Below are positions 36,527 through 45,920 of a DNA stretch of 64,000 nt, piece by piece (the stretch's first letter is position 1; each line of letters starts with the position of its first letter). A program made the position numbers and the translations under genes. Below the pieces are notes generated by a model. It searched no databases, was not told where the DNA came from, and saw nothing but the letters and a program-made list of their open reading frames with translations. The DNA is from Bradyrhizobium sp. AUGA SZCCT0158 (lineage in GTDB: Bacteria; Pseudomonadota; Alphaproteobacteria; Rhizobiales; Xanthobacteraceae): positions 1 through 64,000 of the forward strand of contig NZ_JAFCME010000015.1 in NCBI RefSeq assembly GCF_018130065.1. Direction: 5' to 3'.

Positions 36527-37243
36527 CTACGCCACGATCTTCTCCAACAGCGCCATCAGCGCTTCCGGCGCGGTGACGTTCGGCGCGTGGCTGGCATCGA
36601 TCTCGAAATAGCGCCACGCCGGATCGCTCTTTGTCTTCCTCGCAAACGGACCGAACGTATCGGCCGGCGGGAAGCGGGTGGCGTAGATATAGCTTCGCGG
36701 CAATGTCAGCCTGCCGCCTTGCAGCTTGAGCCTGGTCTCGAAGCATTTGACCGGCATCGGGGCGCGGCGCGCGGCCAGCCATTCGACGTCTTCAGCCGCG
36801 GTGTCCGGCGGCGACGTCATCGGCGGGATGCGCCAGCCATCCCCCTTCTTCGCGCCATCCAGCATCGGCTGCCGGCCCGGCTCGTTGATGTCGAACAGCG
36901 ACTGTCCGTCTTCCGGCACGAAGGCGTCGACGTAGATCAGCTGCGTAACGCGATCCCTGGCACGATCGGCGACGCCGGTCGCGACCATTCCGCCATAGCT
37001 GTGGCCGACCAGCACGATGTCGCGCATATCCTCATATTTGATGACATTGAGCATGTCCTCGATATGGGTTTCGAGATCGATCGAGGGGTTTGCCAGATGC
37101 GCACGTTCGCCAAGCCCGGTGTAGCTCGGCGTCACCAGGTGATGCCCCGCGGCGCGCATCAGCGGGTGCATCTTCCTCCACGCCCAGCCCGCCGACCACG
37201 CGCCGTGACAGACAAGGAAGGTCTTTGCGGAGGTTGAGCTCAT
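36527..37243 (-). CDS. Alpha/beta hydrolase, second paralogue
   Basis: Predicted serine hydrolase. The ATG at 37243 (MSSTSAKTFLVCHGAWSAG) gives 238 residues; GGAAAT lies upstream. Motifs are HGAWSAG, the nucleophile elbow GHSYGG near residue 80, VYVDAFVPEDGQS and a final histidine in DASHAPN. It shares these blocks with the hydrolase at 34702-35430 and is probably an ancient duplicate. It is the first gene of the set with the AraC regulator. Substrate unknown. Confidence 0.88.
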   Translation of the reverse strand: MSSTSAKTFLVCHGAWSAGWAWRKMHPLMRAAGHHLVTPSYTGLGERAHLANPSIDLETHIEDMLNVIKYEDMRDIVLVGHSYGGMVATGVADRARDRVTQLIYVDAFVPEDGQSLFDINEPGRQPMLDGAKKGDGWRIPPMTSPPDTAAEDVEWLAARRAPMPVKCFETRLKLQGGRLTLPRSYIYATRFPPADTFGPFARKTKSDPAWRYFEIDASHAPNVTAPEALMALLEKIVA

Positions 37244-37330
37244 CGAGGCATTTCCATGATTGTTGTTGAAGGCTTGAATTGCGATAGTACCTGTTGGCGT
37301 GGGCGTGTAAATATTCGCACCCAATCAACC

Positions 37331-37451
37331 GTCATTCCGGGATGCGCCTCTTGGCGCAGGCCCGGAATCCATAACCACGATCGGAGTATGGATTCCGGGC
37401 TCGTCGCTTCGCGCCGCCCTCAGATGCGCAATTGCGCATCGGGGAATGACG
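37331..37451. repeat. Palindromic repeat, GTCATTCC family
   Basis: GTCATTCCGGGATGCGC on the left is complementary, with an internal extension, to GCGCATCGGGGAATGAC on the right. Inside, GGCCCGGAATCCATA pairs with TATGGATTCCGGGC, and TGCGCAATTGCGCA is itself a perfect palindrome. It sits between the divergent hydrolase and TauE/SafE genes and ends right before the ribosome site of the latter. Confidence 0.88.
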
Positions 37452-37467
37452 AAGGAGAGAAGAAAAA

Positions 37468-38211
37468 TTGGAAACGTCCACTTACGCGCTGTTGCTTTTT
37501 GGCGCGCTCGCCGGGGGCTTCGTGTCCGGCCTTGCCGGTTTCGGAACGGCGCTGATGGCGCTGGGGATCTGGCTCTATGTGCTGCCGCCGTCGCTGGCCG
37601 TCCCCCTGGTGCTGATCTGCTCGGTCAGCTCGCAGATCTCGACGCTGCCGACGATGTGGAAGGTTCTCGACTTCAAACTGGCCGCGCCGTTCGTCATCGG
37701 CGGGCTCGCCGGCATGCCGATCGGCGCGCTGCTGGTCGCGCAGGCCGAGCCGCAAATATTCAAATTGAGCGTCGGGGTGATGCTGCTGGTGTTTCCCGCC
37801 GCGCTGTTTTTCGTCCGCAAGCCGATGGCATTCGCCTTCGGCGGCCGGCCGGCGGACGCTGCCGTCGGATTTGCCGGCGGCATCCTGGGCGGCCTCGCCG
37901 GGCTGTCCGGCCCGCTGCCGACCCTGTGGGCCAGCGTGCGCGGCTGGACCAAGGACCAGCGCCGCGGCGTATTCCAGATCTTCAACGGCAGCGTGCTCGG
38001 CGCCGCCTTGCTGCTGCAGATCGTCAGCGGTTTCGTCAAGACCGAAGTGTTCTGGCTCGCGCTGCTGGCGCTGCCGGGCACGCTGATCGGCGCATGGATC
38101 GGCGCGCGGACCTATCGGGCCCTGAGCGACCGCAATTTCTACGACATCGTGCTCGGCTTGCTGTTTCTGTCCGGGCTCGCACTGGTGTGGAGCAGTATTG
38201 CTCCGAGCTAG
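37468..38211 (+). CDS. TauE/SafE-family sulfite or sulfonate-type exporter
   Basis: Integral inner-membrane permease of 247 residues and about eight hydrophobic helices. The typical first segment GALAGGFVSGLAGFGTALMA and the internal repeat-like FAGGILGGLAGLSGPLPTLW are present. The start is a TTG at 37468, placed nine bases after AAGGAGAG, the only good ribosome site. Family members export sulfite, sulfonates or organic anions; the substrate here is unknown. The upstream repeat leaves almost no room for a promoter close to the start. Confidence 0.88.
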   Translation: METSTYALLLFGALAGGFVSGLAGFGTALMALGIWLYVLPPSLAVPLVLICSVSSQISTLPTMWKVLDFKLAAPFVIGGLAGMPIGALLVAQAEPQIFKLSVGVMLLVFPAALFFVRKPMAFAFGGRPADAAVGFAGGILGGLAGLSGPLPTLWASVRGWTKDQRRGVFQIFNGSVLGAALLLQIVSGFVKTEVFWLALLALPGTLIGAWIGARTYRALSDRNFYDIVLGLLFLSGLALVWSSIAPS

Positions 38212-38283
38212 CGGCGCATGGCCGCCATGTGCTCCGAGTAGATTGCTGTACGCTGATCTGGAAAACAGTTATCCAATCGCTTC

Positions 38284-39228
38284 ATGACCTCTCCAACTTT
38301 TTCACGCGCACGTCTCGGTCTGTTGCTGGGTTTTGTCGGCGTGCTGATTTTTGGCGGTACGCTGCCGGCGACGCGGCTCGCGGTGTCGGCAATTGATCCG
38401 ATTGCACTGACCTCGCAGCGCACACTGATCGCCGGAATATGCTCGCTGATATTGCTGGTCGCGTTACGCCGCCCGCTGCCGCCGCGCGCGCTGTGGCCGC
38501 AACTGGTCATCACCATGATCTGCGTCGCCATCCTGTTTCCGTTCCTGATGTCGGTGGGGGTGCAGACCGTCGACGCTTCGCATGGCGGCGTGGTGTTCGG
38601 GATCATGCCGATCGCCACCGCCCTGGTGGCGGTCATGATCACCCACGAACGGCCGCGGCCGCTGTTCTGGATCGCCTCGTTCGCGGGCGCCGGATTGGTG
38701 ATTGCGTTTGCGCTGCGGCAAGGCGGCGGCGAACTGTCGGTCGGCGATTTATACTTGCTTGCTGCGGTGGTCGTGTCCGGCATCGGCTACGCCTTCTCCG
38801 GCCGGCTCACCGCGCAGATGCCGGGCTGGGAAGTCATCAGCTGGGTGCTGGTGATCGCATTGCCGCTCTCGATTCCGGCGGCCGCGCTGACGATGCCGGC
38901 TGATCTCACCAGCATCCCCCTAAAACCGTGGCTCGGGCTGCTCTACGTCGCGCTGTTCTCGCAATGGATCGGCTTCTTTGCCTGGAATGCCGGCATGGCG
39001 ATGGGCGGCATCGCGCGAGTGTCGCAGGTGCAATTGCTGCAGCCCTTCGTGGTGTTTGCACTCGCAGCCGTATTCAACGACGAGACCATCACGCCGCAGA
39101 TCGTGCTGTTCGCTGCCGGCGTGGTCGCGACCGTCGCGATCTCGACCCGCACGCGCGGGCACAAAGCGCCGGATCGTTCGAAGCTGACGTCCGTTCCAGG
39201 CGTCACTCCGCCGGCAACGCCGACTTGA
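38284..39228 (+). CDS. EamA/DMT-superfamily transporter
   Basis: Drug/metabolite-type permease of 314 residues with about ten transmembrane helices arranged as two EamA repeats (about 15-145 and 155-290). Family members export amino acids, nucleobases and other metabolites; substrate unknown. It starts 72 nt after the TauE/SafE gene on the same strand. Its 3' end overlaps the convergent MATE gene by 26 bases. Confidence 0.9.
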   Translation: MTSPTFSRARLGLLLGFVGVLIFGGTLPATRLAVSAIDPIALTSQRTLIAGICSLILLVALRRPLPPRALWPQLVITMICVAILFPFLMSVGVQTVDASHGGVVFGIMPIATALVAVMITHERPRPLFWIASFAGAGLVIAFALRQGGGELSVGDLYLLAAVVVSGIGYAFSGRLTAQMPGWEVISWVLVIALPLSIPAAALTMPADLTSIPLKPWLGLLYVALFSQWIGFFAWNAGMAMGGIARVSQVQLLQPFVVFALAAVFNDETITPQIVLFAAGVVATVAISTRTRGHKAPDRSKLTSVPGVTPPATPT

Positions 39229-40564
39229 GCGGCGCCAGCCGTTTCCTGAACTCCAGATGCAGCAGCCACAAACTCAACGCGGCCTGCAGCGTCGTCGACA
39301 GGTTCGACAGGTACCACGCATACTCAATGCGAAGACCTGGCCTTGCCGACAGCCAGAGCACCGGCAAGGCGTAGGTGATCAGACGTATGCCGGAACTCAG
39401 CAGCACCGGTTTGGTGTTGCCCAGTCCCTGAAACATGCTGGAGCACACGAAGTTGAATCCCTGCGCGACGAGATTGAGCGAGACCAATTGCAGGAACACG
39501 ATTGCGACCGCGATCGTCTGAGCGTCGCTCGCGAAGCCGCCGAGCAGCAGCCCGGGCCAGCATTGCGCCAGGATCGTGAAAGCGATCATCACCAACGTGG
39601 CGATCAGTGCTGCCTTGGTGAAGGTTTCCTTCACGCGTGCGGCGTTGCCGGCGCCAAAATTCTGCCCGGCGATCGGTCCGGCGGCGAGCGCAATCGCCAG
39701 TGCCGGCATCTGGATGAGGCCGAGCACACGCGTCCCGATGCCAAATCCAGCCTGCGCCGCCGCGCCAAAGTCGCGTAACGCGTAATAGATCACGCCCATC
39801 CAGAGGAATATGATCGCGAACTCACCGCCGGCCGGCAGACCGACATTGAGGATGCGCGTCCACTGCCGGATCCGCGGGCGCAGTTGCGCGGGATTGAGGC
39901 CGACGTAGCGCTCCAGTCTTCGAAAATACATCCACAGCATCAGCGCGCCGATCAGCACCGCAATTGAACTCGCAAGGCCTGCGCCCGCGACGCCGAGCGC
40001 GAGGCCGGTGCCCCAGCCGGAGATCAGGACCGGCGCCAGCGCAATATTGATGATCACCGCGAGCACCTGCACGATCATGCTGGGCCGCACGATACCGGTA
40101 CCTCGCAGCGCGGCCGCCATCACCTGCGTGGCGAATTGCAACGCCAAAGCGGGCATGAACCAAAGCAGATACGTCGTGCCGGCCTCGACGGTGGCCTCGT
40201 CGGCGGCGACCATGCGCATGTAACCGCCAGCGAATGCGGATCCTGCCACCCATGTCAGCAGCCCGCACGCGGCCGCCAGGCCGAGCGACTGGTTGAACAC
40301 CAGATTGGCGTCGGCCTGATCCTTGCGGCCCACAGCATGCGAAATGAGCGCGACGGTGCCCACCCCCAGGACCTGCATCAGGCCGTTGATGAGAAATGCC
40401 AGATTGCCCGCCGCCGCCACACCCGCGACGGCGGCATCACCAAGCCCGGCCACGAAATACAGATCGACGAGCTGGCAGATCATGATCGTGATCATGCCGG
40501 CGACGATCGGTGGCGCCATGCTCAGGATGTGGCTCACGATGGAGCCCTGCGTAAGGTCTTTCAT
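39203..40564 (-). CDS. MATE-family efflux transporter
   Basis: Cation-coupled multidrug exporter of 453 residues with about twelve transmembrane helices and two pseudo-symmetric MatE halves. Conserved blocks such as SHILSMAPPIVAGMI at the N-terminus and MAAALRGTGIVRPSM in the middle fit the family. It lies 61 nt after an ABC exporter gene on the same strand and may be cotranscribed. Its 3' end overlaps the EamA gene on the other strand by 26 bases. Substrate unknown. Confidence 0.93.
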   Translation of the reverse strand: MKDLTQGSIVSHILSMAPPIVAGMITIMICQLVDLYFVAGLGDAAVAGVAAAGNLAFLINGLMQVLGVGTVALISHAVGRKDQADANLVFNQSLGLAAACGLLTWVAGSAFAGGYMRMVAADEATVEAGTTYLLWFMPALALQFATQVMAAALRGTGIVRPSMIVQVLAVIINIALAPVLISGWGTGLALGVAGAGLASSIAVLIGALMLWMYFRRLERYVGLNPAQLRPRIRQWTRILNVGLPAGGEFAIIFLWMGVIYYALRDFGAAAQAGFGIGTRVLGLIQMPALAIALAAGPIAGQNFGAGNAARVKETFTKAALIATLVMIAFTILAQCWPGLLLGGFASDAQTIAVAIVFLQLVSLNLVAQGFNFVCSSMFQGLGNTKPVLLSSGIRLITYALPVLWLSARPGLRIEYAWYLSNLSTTLQAALSLWLLHLEFRKRLAPLKSALPAE

Positions 40565-40625
40565 TTCAAATCCGCCCCCGGCGCGCGACCTTGGAACATC
40601 CCAAGGCCGCGCGCCGCAATGTCAT

Positions 40626-42428
40626 TTACTCCGCCGCCGTAATGCGGCCGAACTCCGTCGCCTGCCGCTCGAACAATCCGCGATAGATGCCGCCGGCGCG
40701 CGCCGTCAGCATCGCGTGGGTGCCCTGCTCGACGATCTTGCCGCGATCGAACACCAGGATGCGGTCGAGGCTGCGCACCGTCGACAGCCGGTGTGCGATC
40801 ACGATCGAGGTGCGGCCTTTCATCAGCCGTTCCATCGCCTGCTGGATCAGGCCTTCGGACTCCGAGTCGAGGCTGGAAGTCGCCTCGTCCAGGATCAGCA
40901 CCGGCGCATCGGCCAGGAAGGCACGCGCCAATGCGACGCGCTGCCGCTCGCCGCCCGACAGCTTGACGCCGCGTTCACCGACCAGCGTGCCGTATCCCTT
41001 CGGCAGCCGCAGGATGAACTCGTGCGCGTTCGCCAACCTTGCTGCCTGCTCGACCGCGGCCATACTGGCGCCCGGCCTGCCATAGGCGATGTTCTCGGCC
41101 AATGATCGATGAAACAGGATCGGCTCCTGCTGCACGATCGCGATCTGGCTGCGTAGCGAGTGCTGCGTCGCTTTCGCAATGTCCTGACCGTCGATCAGGA
41201 TCTTGCCGCCGCCGATGTCGTAGAGCCGCTGCACCAGCTTGACGAACGTCGTCTTGCCCGACCCCGAACGACCGACCAGGCCGACGCGCTCGCCGGCACG
41301 GATGTCCACCGACAGGCCGTCATAGAGCGGATCGCGATGGCCGCCGTAATGGAACGTCACGGCGTCGAACACGATGCGGCCGCCCTGGATGTCGATCGGC
41401 TTCGCGTCAGGCGCATCCGCAATGCCGATCGGCTCGGCGTGGATCGCGACCAGCTCCTCCATGTCGTTCACCGAACGCTGAAGATTGTTGATGTGCATGC
41501 CGACGTCGCGCAGGTACGCATGGATGATGTAATAGCTGGTCAAGACATAGGTGACGTCGCCCGGCGTGGCGCGGCCCGCGATCCACAGCAGGATCGCGCC
41601 GCCGATCACGGACGTGCGAAAACACAGCAGCACCGCGAGCTGCGCCGTCGAGGTGTAGTTGTAGCGTATCCAGGTCCGCCGCACGCGCCTGCCCCAGCGG
41701 CCGATGACGCCGGACAGCCGCCCGTCCTCGCGCGCTTCCGCGCCAAAGGATTTCACCACCGCGTTACACGTCAGCGCATCCGCCAGCGTACCCCCGACCT
41801 TGGTGTCCCAGGCGTTGGAGACGCGCGCGGCCGGTGCGATGTAATTCATCGAGAACGCGATCGTCATCGCGACATAGATCACCGTGCCGACCGCAATCAC
41901 CGCCCCGAGCGAGGGCCAGTGCAGCCCGAGCAGGATCATCGAGCCCAGCAGCACCGTCAGCGACGGCGCCAGCGCCATCAGGATGGTGTCGTTGAGCAGA
42001 TCGAGCGCCCACATGCCGCGGGTGATCTTGCGCACGGTGGACCCGGCGAAGCTGTTGGCGTGCCAATCGGTCGAGAAGCGCTGCACCCGCATGAAGGCGT
42101 CGCGCGACACGTCGGACATGATCTTCAGCGTGAACGGCACGATCGCCTGCAGGCCGATCAGCCGCAGCACCATCGACAGCGCGCCCAGCGCCACGATGCC
42201 GCCAAAGGCGATCATCGCCGCGCGTCGCGCGGCGGGATCAGACGCGCCTTGCGTCAGCGCGTCGACCAGATGGCCGGAGAACAGCGGCATGAACAGGTCG
42301 GCCGCTGTCGCACCCAGCAGACCGCCGGCAACGACGCTGGCGCGGCCGGGCTGTTCGAGCCAGTGCCGGAACACGAACGGGATCACCACGCGTATCGCGG
42401 CGGGACGCTTGTCGGTTTGAACGGTCAT
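40626..42428 (-). CDS. ABC-type exporter, fused membrane and ATPase domains
   Basis: Half-transporter of 600 residues (ATG at 42428, MTVQTDKRPA), expected to work as a homodimer. The six-helix ABC membrane domain covers about 20-320. The ATPase domain follows with Walker A GRSGSGKTT, the signature LSGGERQRVALAR, Walker B LILDEATSSLDSE and the H-loop IAHRLSTV. Closest in look to lipid or drug exporters of the MsbA/multidrug type. It precedes a MATE gene and follows a 368-nt non-coding gap. Confidence 0.95.
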   Translation of the reverse strand: MTVQTDKRPAAIRVVIPFVFRHWLEQPGRASVVAGGLLGATAADLFMPLFSGHLVDALTQGASDPAARRAAMIAFGGIVALGALSMVLRLIGLQAIVPFTLKIMSDVSRDAFMRVQRFSTDWHANSFAGSTVRKITRGMWALDLLNDTILMALAPSLTVLLGSMILLGLHWPSLGAVIAVGTVIYVAMTIAFSMNYIAPAARVSNAWDTKVGGTLADALTCNAVVKSFGAEAREDGRLSGVIGRWGRRVRRTWIRYNYTSTAQLAVLLCFRTSVIGGAILLWIAGRATPGDVTYVLTSYYIIHAYLRDVGMHINNLQRSVNDMEELVAIHAEPIGIADAPDAKPIDIQGGRIVFDAVTFHYGGHRDPLYDGLSVDIRAGERVGLVGRSGSGKTTFVKLVQRLYDIGGGKILIDGQDIAKATQHSLRSQIAIVQQEPILFHRSLAENIAYGRPGASMAAVEQAARLANAHEFILRLPKGYGTLVGERGVKLSGGERQRVALARAFLADAPVLILDEATSSLDSESEGLIQQAMERLMKGRTSIVIAHRLSTVRSLDRILVFDRGKIVEQGTHAMLTARAGGIYRGLFERQATEFGRITAAE

Positions 42429-42796
42429 GGCCTCATCCGGCACCGCTTGCGCGCATGCCGGCTCCATTTGAAAGGACGCACGGACGGCACAGGGCCGAAC
42501 GCAAGCGTCGTTGAAAAAAACGGTAACTCGTTGAGATGTTTTGAAGATCGGGGAAGCTTGGGATGATCGGGACGTCAGGCCCGATCAGAGCTGGCGAAAA
42601 GTGGCCTCAGAGGCCCGATACGGCGTCCAGCATAGGCATCGAACGCAAGCGGGCGGTCTGCGAATTAGACGAAATCATGCAAATCCTCCCCGGTTCGAGC
42701 GACAATGCGCAAGCTTATAAATGCATCACGGGTGATTTGCAATATGACAACCGCGTGAGCGCGCGAAATCAATCAACGCAAGGTTCAGTGCCCAAT
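42429..42796. other. Gap upstream of the ABC exporter gene
   Basis: No gene is supported. A short plus-strand frame (42563-42808) has no family features. A perfect inverted repeat TGATCGGG / CCCGATCA is at 42564-42571 and 42580-42587, and 42660-42790 is A/T-rich. The ABC exporter promoter and the end of the emrB transcript must both lie here, but neither can be placed. Confidence 0.4.
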
Positions 42797-44389
42797 TCAA
42801 TGCCCTGAGCCACCGCCCGCCGCCAGCGCCGGCGGCTTGTTCAGCAGCACGACCAGAAGGCTGAGGCCGACATAGAACACTGCCAGCATGAAGAAGGCGT
42901 CGCCGAACCCCATCACTACCGCCTGGCGGTGGACGATCTGCGATAATTGCTTCATCGCCATTCGCGCGGCGTCGCCCATGCCCTGCATGCGCTGGGTAAG
43001 CATGTTGAGCGTCTCCACGGCGGTGGCGTTGCCCCAGTTCATGCGGTCGTGCAGGCGGGAGATATGCAGGTCGGTGCGCTCGTTCAGCACCTGGTTGATC
43101 AGCGCGAGCCCCACCGCGCCGCCGAGATTGCGCGTCAGGTTGAACAGGCCGGAGGCGTTCTTGACCCGCTCCGGCGCCAGCGTGCCGAGCGCGATGGTGT
43201 TGGTCGGCACCATCGCGAACATCATGCCGACGCCGCGCAGGATCTGCGGGACCAGCAGCTCGTAGAAATCATATTCGCGGGTGATCCATGTCATCAAATA
43301 GGAGCCGAGCGCGAAGCTGCAAAGCCCGAAGGCGATGAGGTAACGCATGTCGACCTTGGTCATCAGCCGTCCGACGAGCGGCGCGGTGAGGAACATGGCG
43401 ACGCCTGAGACGAACATGGTCTCGCCGATCATCAGCGCGCTGTAGCCGCGCACTTCGGCAAGATAACGCGGATAAACATAGGTCAGGCCGTACAGCCCGA
43501 TGCCGACGCAGAACGAGATCAGGCAGCCGATGGCGAAGTTGCGGTCGCCGAACGTCCTGATGTCGACGATCGGCTCATGCGCGGTCAGCACGCGCCAGAA
43601 AAACGCGATTCCCGAGACGAGGCAGACGGCGGCGCAGACTGCGACCGAGGTATCCTGCAGCCACTGATATTGCGGGCCTTCCTCGAGCACGTATTCGAGC
43701 GAGCCGAGGAAGCCCGCCATGAACAGCAGGCCCCACCAGTCGAAATGTTCGAGCAGCTTGAAGTTCGGCTCGTCGAAATCGACCAGGATCAAGACGCCGA
43801 TGGTGATGCCGATGCCCGGAATGATGTTGATGAAGAACAGCCAGTGCCACGACATCAGGTCGGTGATGTAGCCGCCGACCGTCGGACCGATCGTCGGCGC
43901 CAGCGTCGCCACCAGGCCGATGATCGGGCCGACGATGTAGAATTTCGAACGCGGAAACACCGTATAGGCGGAGGCGAACACGGTCGGGATCATGCCGGCG
44001 CCGAGAAATCCCTGCAGCGCGCGCCACACGATCATCTGCTCGATCGTGGAGGCGAAACCACAGAAGAAGCTCGCGATGGTGAAGCCGGAGGCGGAAATCG
44101 CAAACAGCAGGCGGGTGCCGAACGCACGCGACAGGAACCCGGAAAGCGGAATCGCGATCACCTCGGCGATCAGATACGAAGTCTGCACCCACGACACTTC
44201 GCTCGAGCTTGCCGAAAGCCCGGCCTGGATCTCGTTCAGCGATGCCGAGACGATCTGGATGTCCAGGATCGACATGAACATCCCGAACACCATGATGAGG
44301 AACGCAAACAGCCGCCGCGGCGGGATGCGCTCGTCCGGCACGCTGGCGGCTGGTATCATCGACGGCGATGCGGTGGTGGCGTCTGCCAT
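42797..44389 (-). CDS. EmrB-type multidrug MFS transporter, DHA2 family
   Basis: Inner-membrane proton-coupled drug exporter of 530 residues with about fourteen transmembrane helices. The DHA2 landmarks are visible: MFMSILDIQIVSASLNEIQ in helix 1 and WVQTSYLIAEVIAIPLSGFLSR after helix 2. The motif C-like VGPIIGLVATLAPTIGPTVGGYI is also present. It lies 41 nt after the periplasmic adaptor gene and should form an EmrAB-type tripartite pump with an outer-membrane channel encoded elsewhere. Confidence 0.95.
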   Translation of the reverse strand: MADATTASPSMIPAASVPDERIPPRRLFAFLIMVFGMFMSILDIQIVSASLNEIQAGLSASSSEVSWVQTSYLIAEVIAIPLSGFLSRAFGTRLLFAISASGFTIASFFCGFASTIEQMIVWRALQGFLGAGMIPTVFASAYTVFPRSKFYIVGPIIGLVATLAPTIGPTVGGYITDLMSWHWLFFINIIPGIGITIGVLILVDFDEPNFKLLEHFDWWGLLFMAGFLGSLEYVLEEGPQYQWLQDTSVAVCAAVCLVSGIAFFWRVLTAHEPIVDIRTFGDRNFAIGCLISFCVGIGLYGLTYVYPRYLAEVRGYSALMIGETMFVSGVAMFLTAPLVGRLMTKVDMRYLIAFGLCSFALGSYLMTWITREYDFYELLVPQILRGVGMMFAMVPTNTIALGTLAPERVKNASGLFNLTRNLGGAVGLALINQVLNERTDLHISRLHDRMNWGNATAVETLNMLTQRMQGMGDAARMAMKQLSQIVHRQAVVMGFGDAFFMLAVFYVGLSLLVVLLNKPPALAAGGGSGH

Positions 44390-44430
44390 GATCTGCTCAG
44401 GACGCGCCGGGCTCCCCCTGCGCTGAAAAA

Positions 44431-45729
44431 TTACTTCGGATGCAGCATCGGCGATGCGTCGAGGTCGGCCTCGTTGTCGGCATCGGCGGCGCCGTCACGG
44501 GTGTTGACGGTAGTGTAGACCGACATGCCCGCGCGCAGCAGGTTTTGCTTCGCGACATCTTTCGGCACGCGAATGCGCACCGGCAGCCGCTGCACGATCT
44601 TGGTGAAGTTGCCGGTGGCGTTATCGGGCGGCAGCAGCGTGAACACCGAGCCCGCCGCGGGCGAGATGCTGTCGACCACGGCGGCGAACTTGCGATGGCC
44701 GTAGGCATCCACGGAAATCGTCACGGGCTGCCCGGGACGGATGCGCTTGAGCTGGGTTTCCTTGTAGTTGGCGTCGATGAAGACGTCGTTGAGCGGCACC
44801 ACATTGCCGAGGCGCTGGCCGGCCTGGATGTAGTCACCGGTGTTGACGATGCGGTTGGAGAAGGTGCCGTCGACCGGCGCACGCACCGCGGTGAATGCAA
44901 GATCGCGCTCGGCCTTGGCCAGCGTGGTCTGCAACTCCGCCAGCTGGGCGCGGGCCTCGTTCTGCTGCGCCCTGGTCACCTCGACATTGTCGCGCGCGGC
45001 ATCAAAGGCCGCCTGCGCCGATTTCACCTGCGCGACACCCTGATCGCGGCCGGCTTCGGAAACTTCAAACGTGGCGCGCGAGGCAAAGCCTTTGGTGCTC
45101 AGCGCCTGCTGACGGTCGAAGTCGAGACCTGCGCGCTTCAGCGCCGCTTCCGCGGAGACGAGTTGCGCCTTGGCCTGCTCGACCGCGCTTTCCATCGCCG
45201 CCACCTGACGGCCGATACGGTCGATGGTGGCCTGCTGGGTCGCGATTTTGGTGCGCGCGGCATCCACGGCGATCCGGTAATCGCCGTCATCGATCCTGTA
45301 GATCACGTCGCCGGCGCGAACGATTGAATTGTCTGTCGGAATGATCGCCGCGATATGGCCCGCGACCCGCGCACCCAGTGTGGTGTTGTTGGCACGCACA
45401 TAGGCGTCGTCGGTCGAGATATAAAAGCGTCCGATGAATGTGTAGTAGACGCCGTAGCTGACGGCCGCGAGTGCCAGCAACGCGAACACGCCCATCATCA
45501 CGAATTTGCGTTTGCCGGATTTCGGCGCGGCGGGTTGTGCGGCATCGGCGGGCGCGGCGGTTGCCGGCGCGCCCGGAGCAGTTGCCGGCTGGCGCCTGGT
45601 TTCTTCTGCAACGTGAGTTCGAAGCTGGTCGGCCAACTGGGCGGGGTCGCGCGCGGCCTCGCCTTCGGTCGCTTCTCCCTCGGGCTGCTGCCGAGCGACG
45701 CGTGCGGCCTGATCTCTCGCTGCGGCCAT
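44431..45729 (-). CDS. EmrA-type HlyD/MFP membrane fusion protein
   Basis: Periplasmic adaptor of the EmrAB-type pump. The 432 residues comprise a long Ala/Pro/Gln-rich cytoplasmic N-terminus (about 1-75) and one transmembrane helix at about 76-98. A split lipoyl domain (STDDAYVRANNTTLGARVAGHI and VRAPVDGTFSNRIVNTGDYI) surrounds a coiled-coil hairpin, and a beta-barrel domain follows. The start at 45729 has GGGGAGG upstream. The promoter lies in the 191-nt divergent region with the TetR operator. Confidence 0.94.
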   Translation of the reverse strand: MAAARDQAARVARQQPEGEATEGEAARDPAQLADQLRTHVAEETRRQPATAPGAPATAAPADAAQPAAPKSGKRKFVMMGVFALLALAAVSYGVYYTFIGRFYISTDDAYVRANNTTLGARVAGHIAAIIPTDNSIVRAGDVIYRIDDGDYRIAVDAARTKIATQQATIDRIGRQVAAMESAVEQAKAQLVSAEAALKRAGLDFDRQQALSTKGFASRATFEVSEAGRDQGVAQVKSAQAAFDAARDNVEVTRAQQNEARAQLAELQTTLAKAERDLAFTAVRAPVDGTFSNRIVNTGDYIQAGQRLGNVVPLNDVFIDANYKETQLKRIRPGQPVTISVDAYGHRKFAAVVDSISPAAGSVFTLLPPDNATGNFTKIVQRLPVRIRVPKDVAKQNLLRAGMSVYTTVNTRDGAADADNEADLDASPMLHPK

Positions 45730-45812
45730 ACCCCGGCCTCCCCATTACTCATGCACGGCGCAGACGCAGCCGAAACCCGGCCGTGAAGGCACCGTCACTT
45801 GCAACATTTAGC

Positions 45813-45835
45813 ATTGACCGAACCGTTCGGTCAAT
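45813..45835. promoter_or_regulatory. Perfect TetR-type operator palindrome
   Basis: The arms ATTGACCGAAC (45813-45823) and GTTCGGTCAAT (45825-45835) are exact reverse complements around one central C. The centre is almost equidistant from the emrA start (45729) and the TetR start (45921). This is very likely the shared operator of the divergent pair. Confidence 0.9.
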
Positions 45836-45920
45836 ATACATTTGCGTGAGGGGGACCATAGAGCGAGAAACCCTTCCGGTATCTAACTCAGGTTGAAATC
45901 TTTCCCGAGAAGATAAACCA

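Noticed and set aside
42563..42808. 81-residue plus-strand frame in the ABC exporter upstream gap
   Set aside because: No ribosome site, no domain and it runs into the end of emrB on the other strand.
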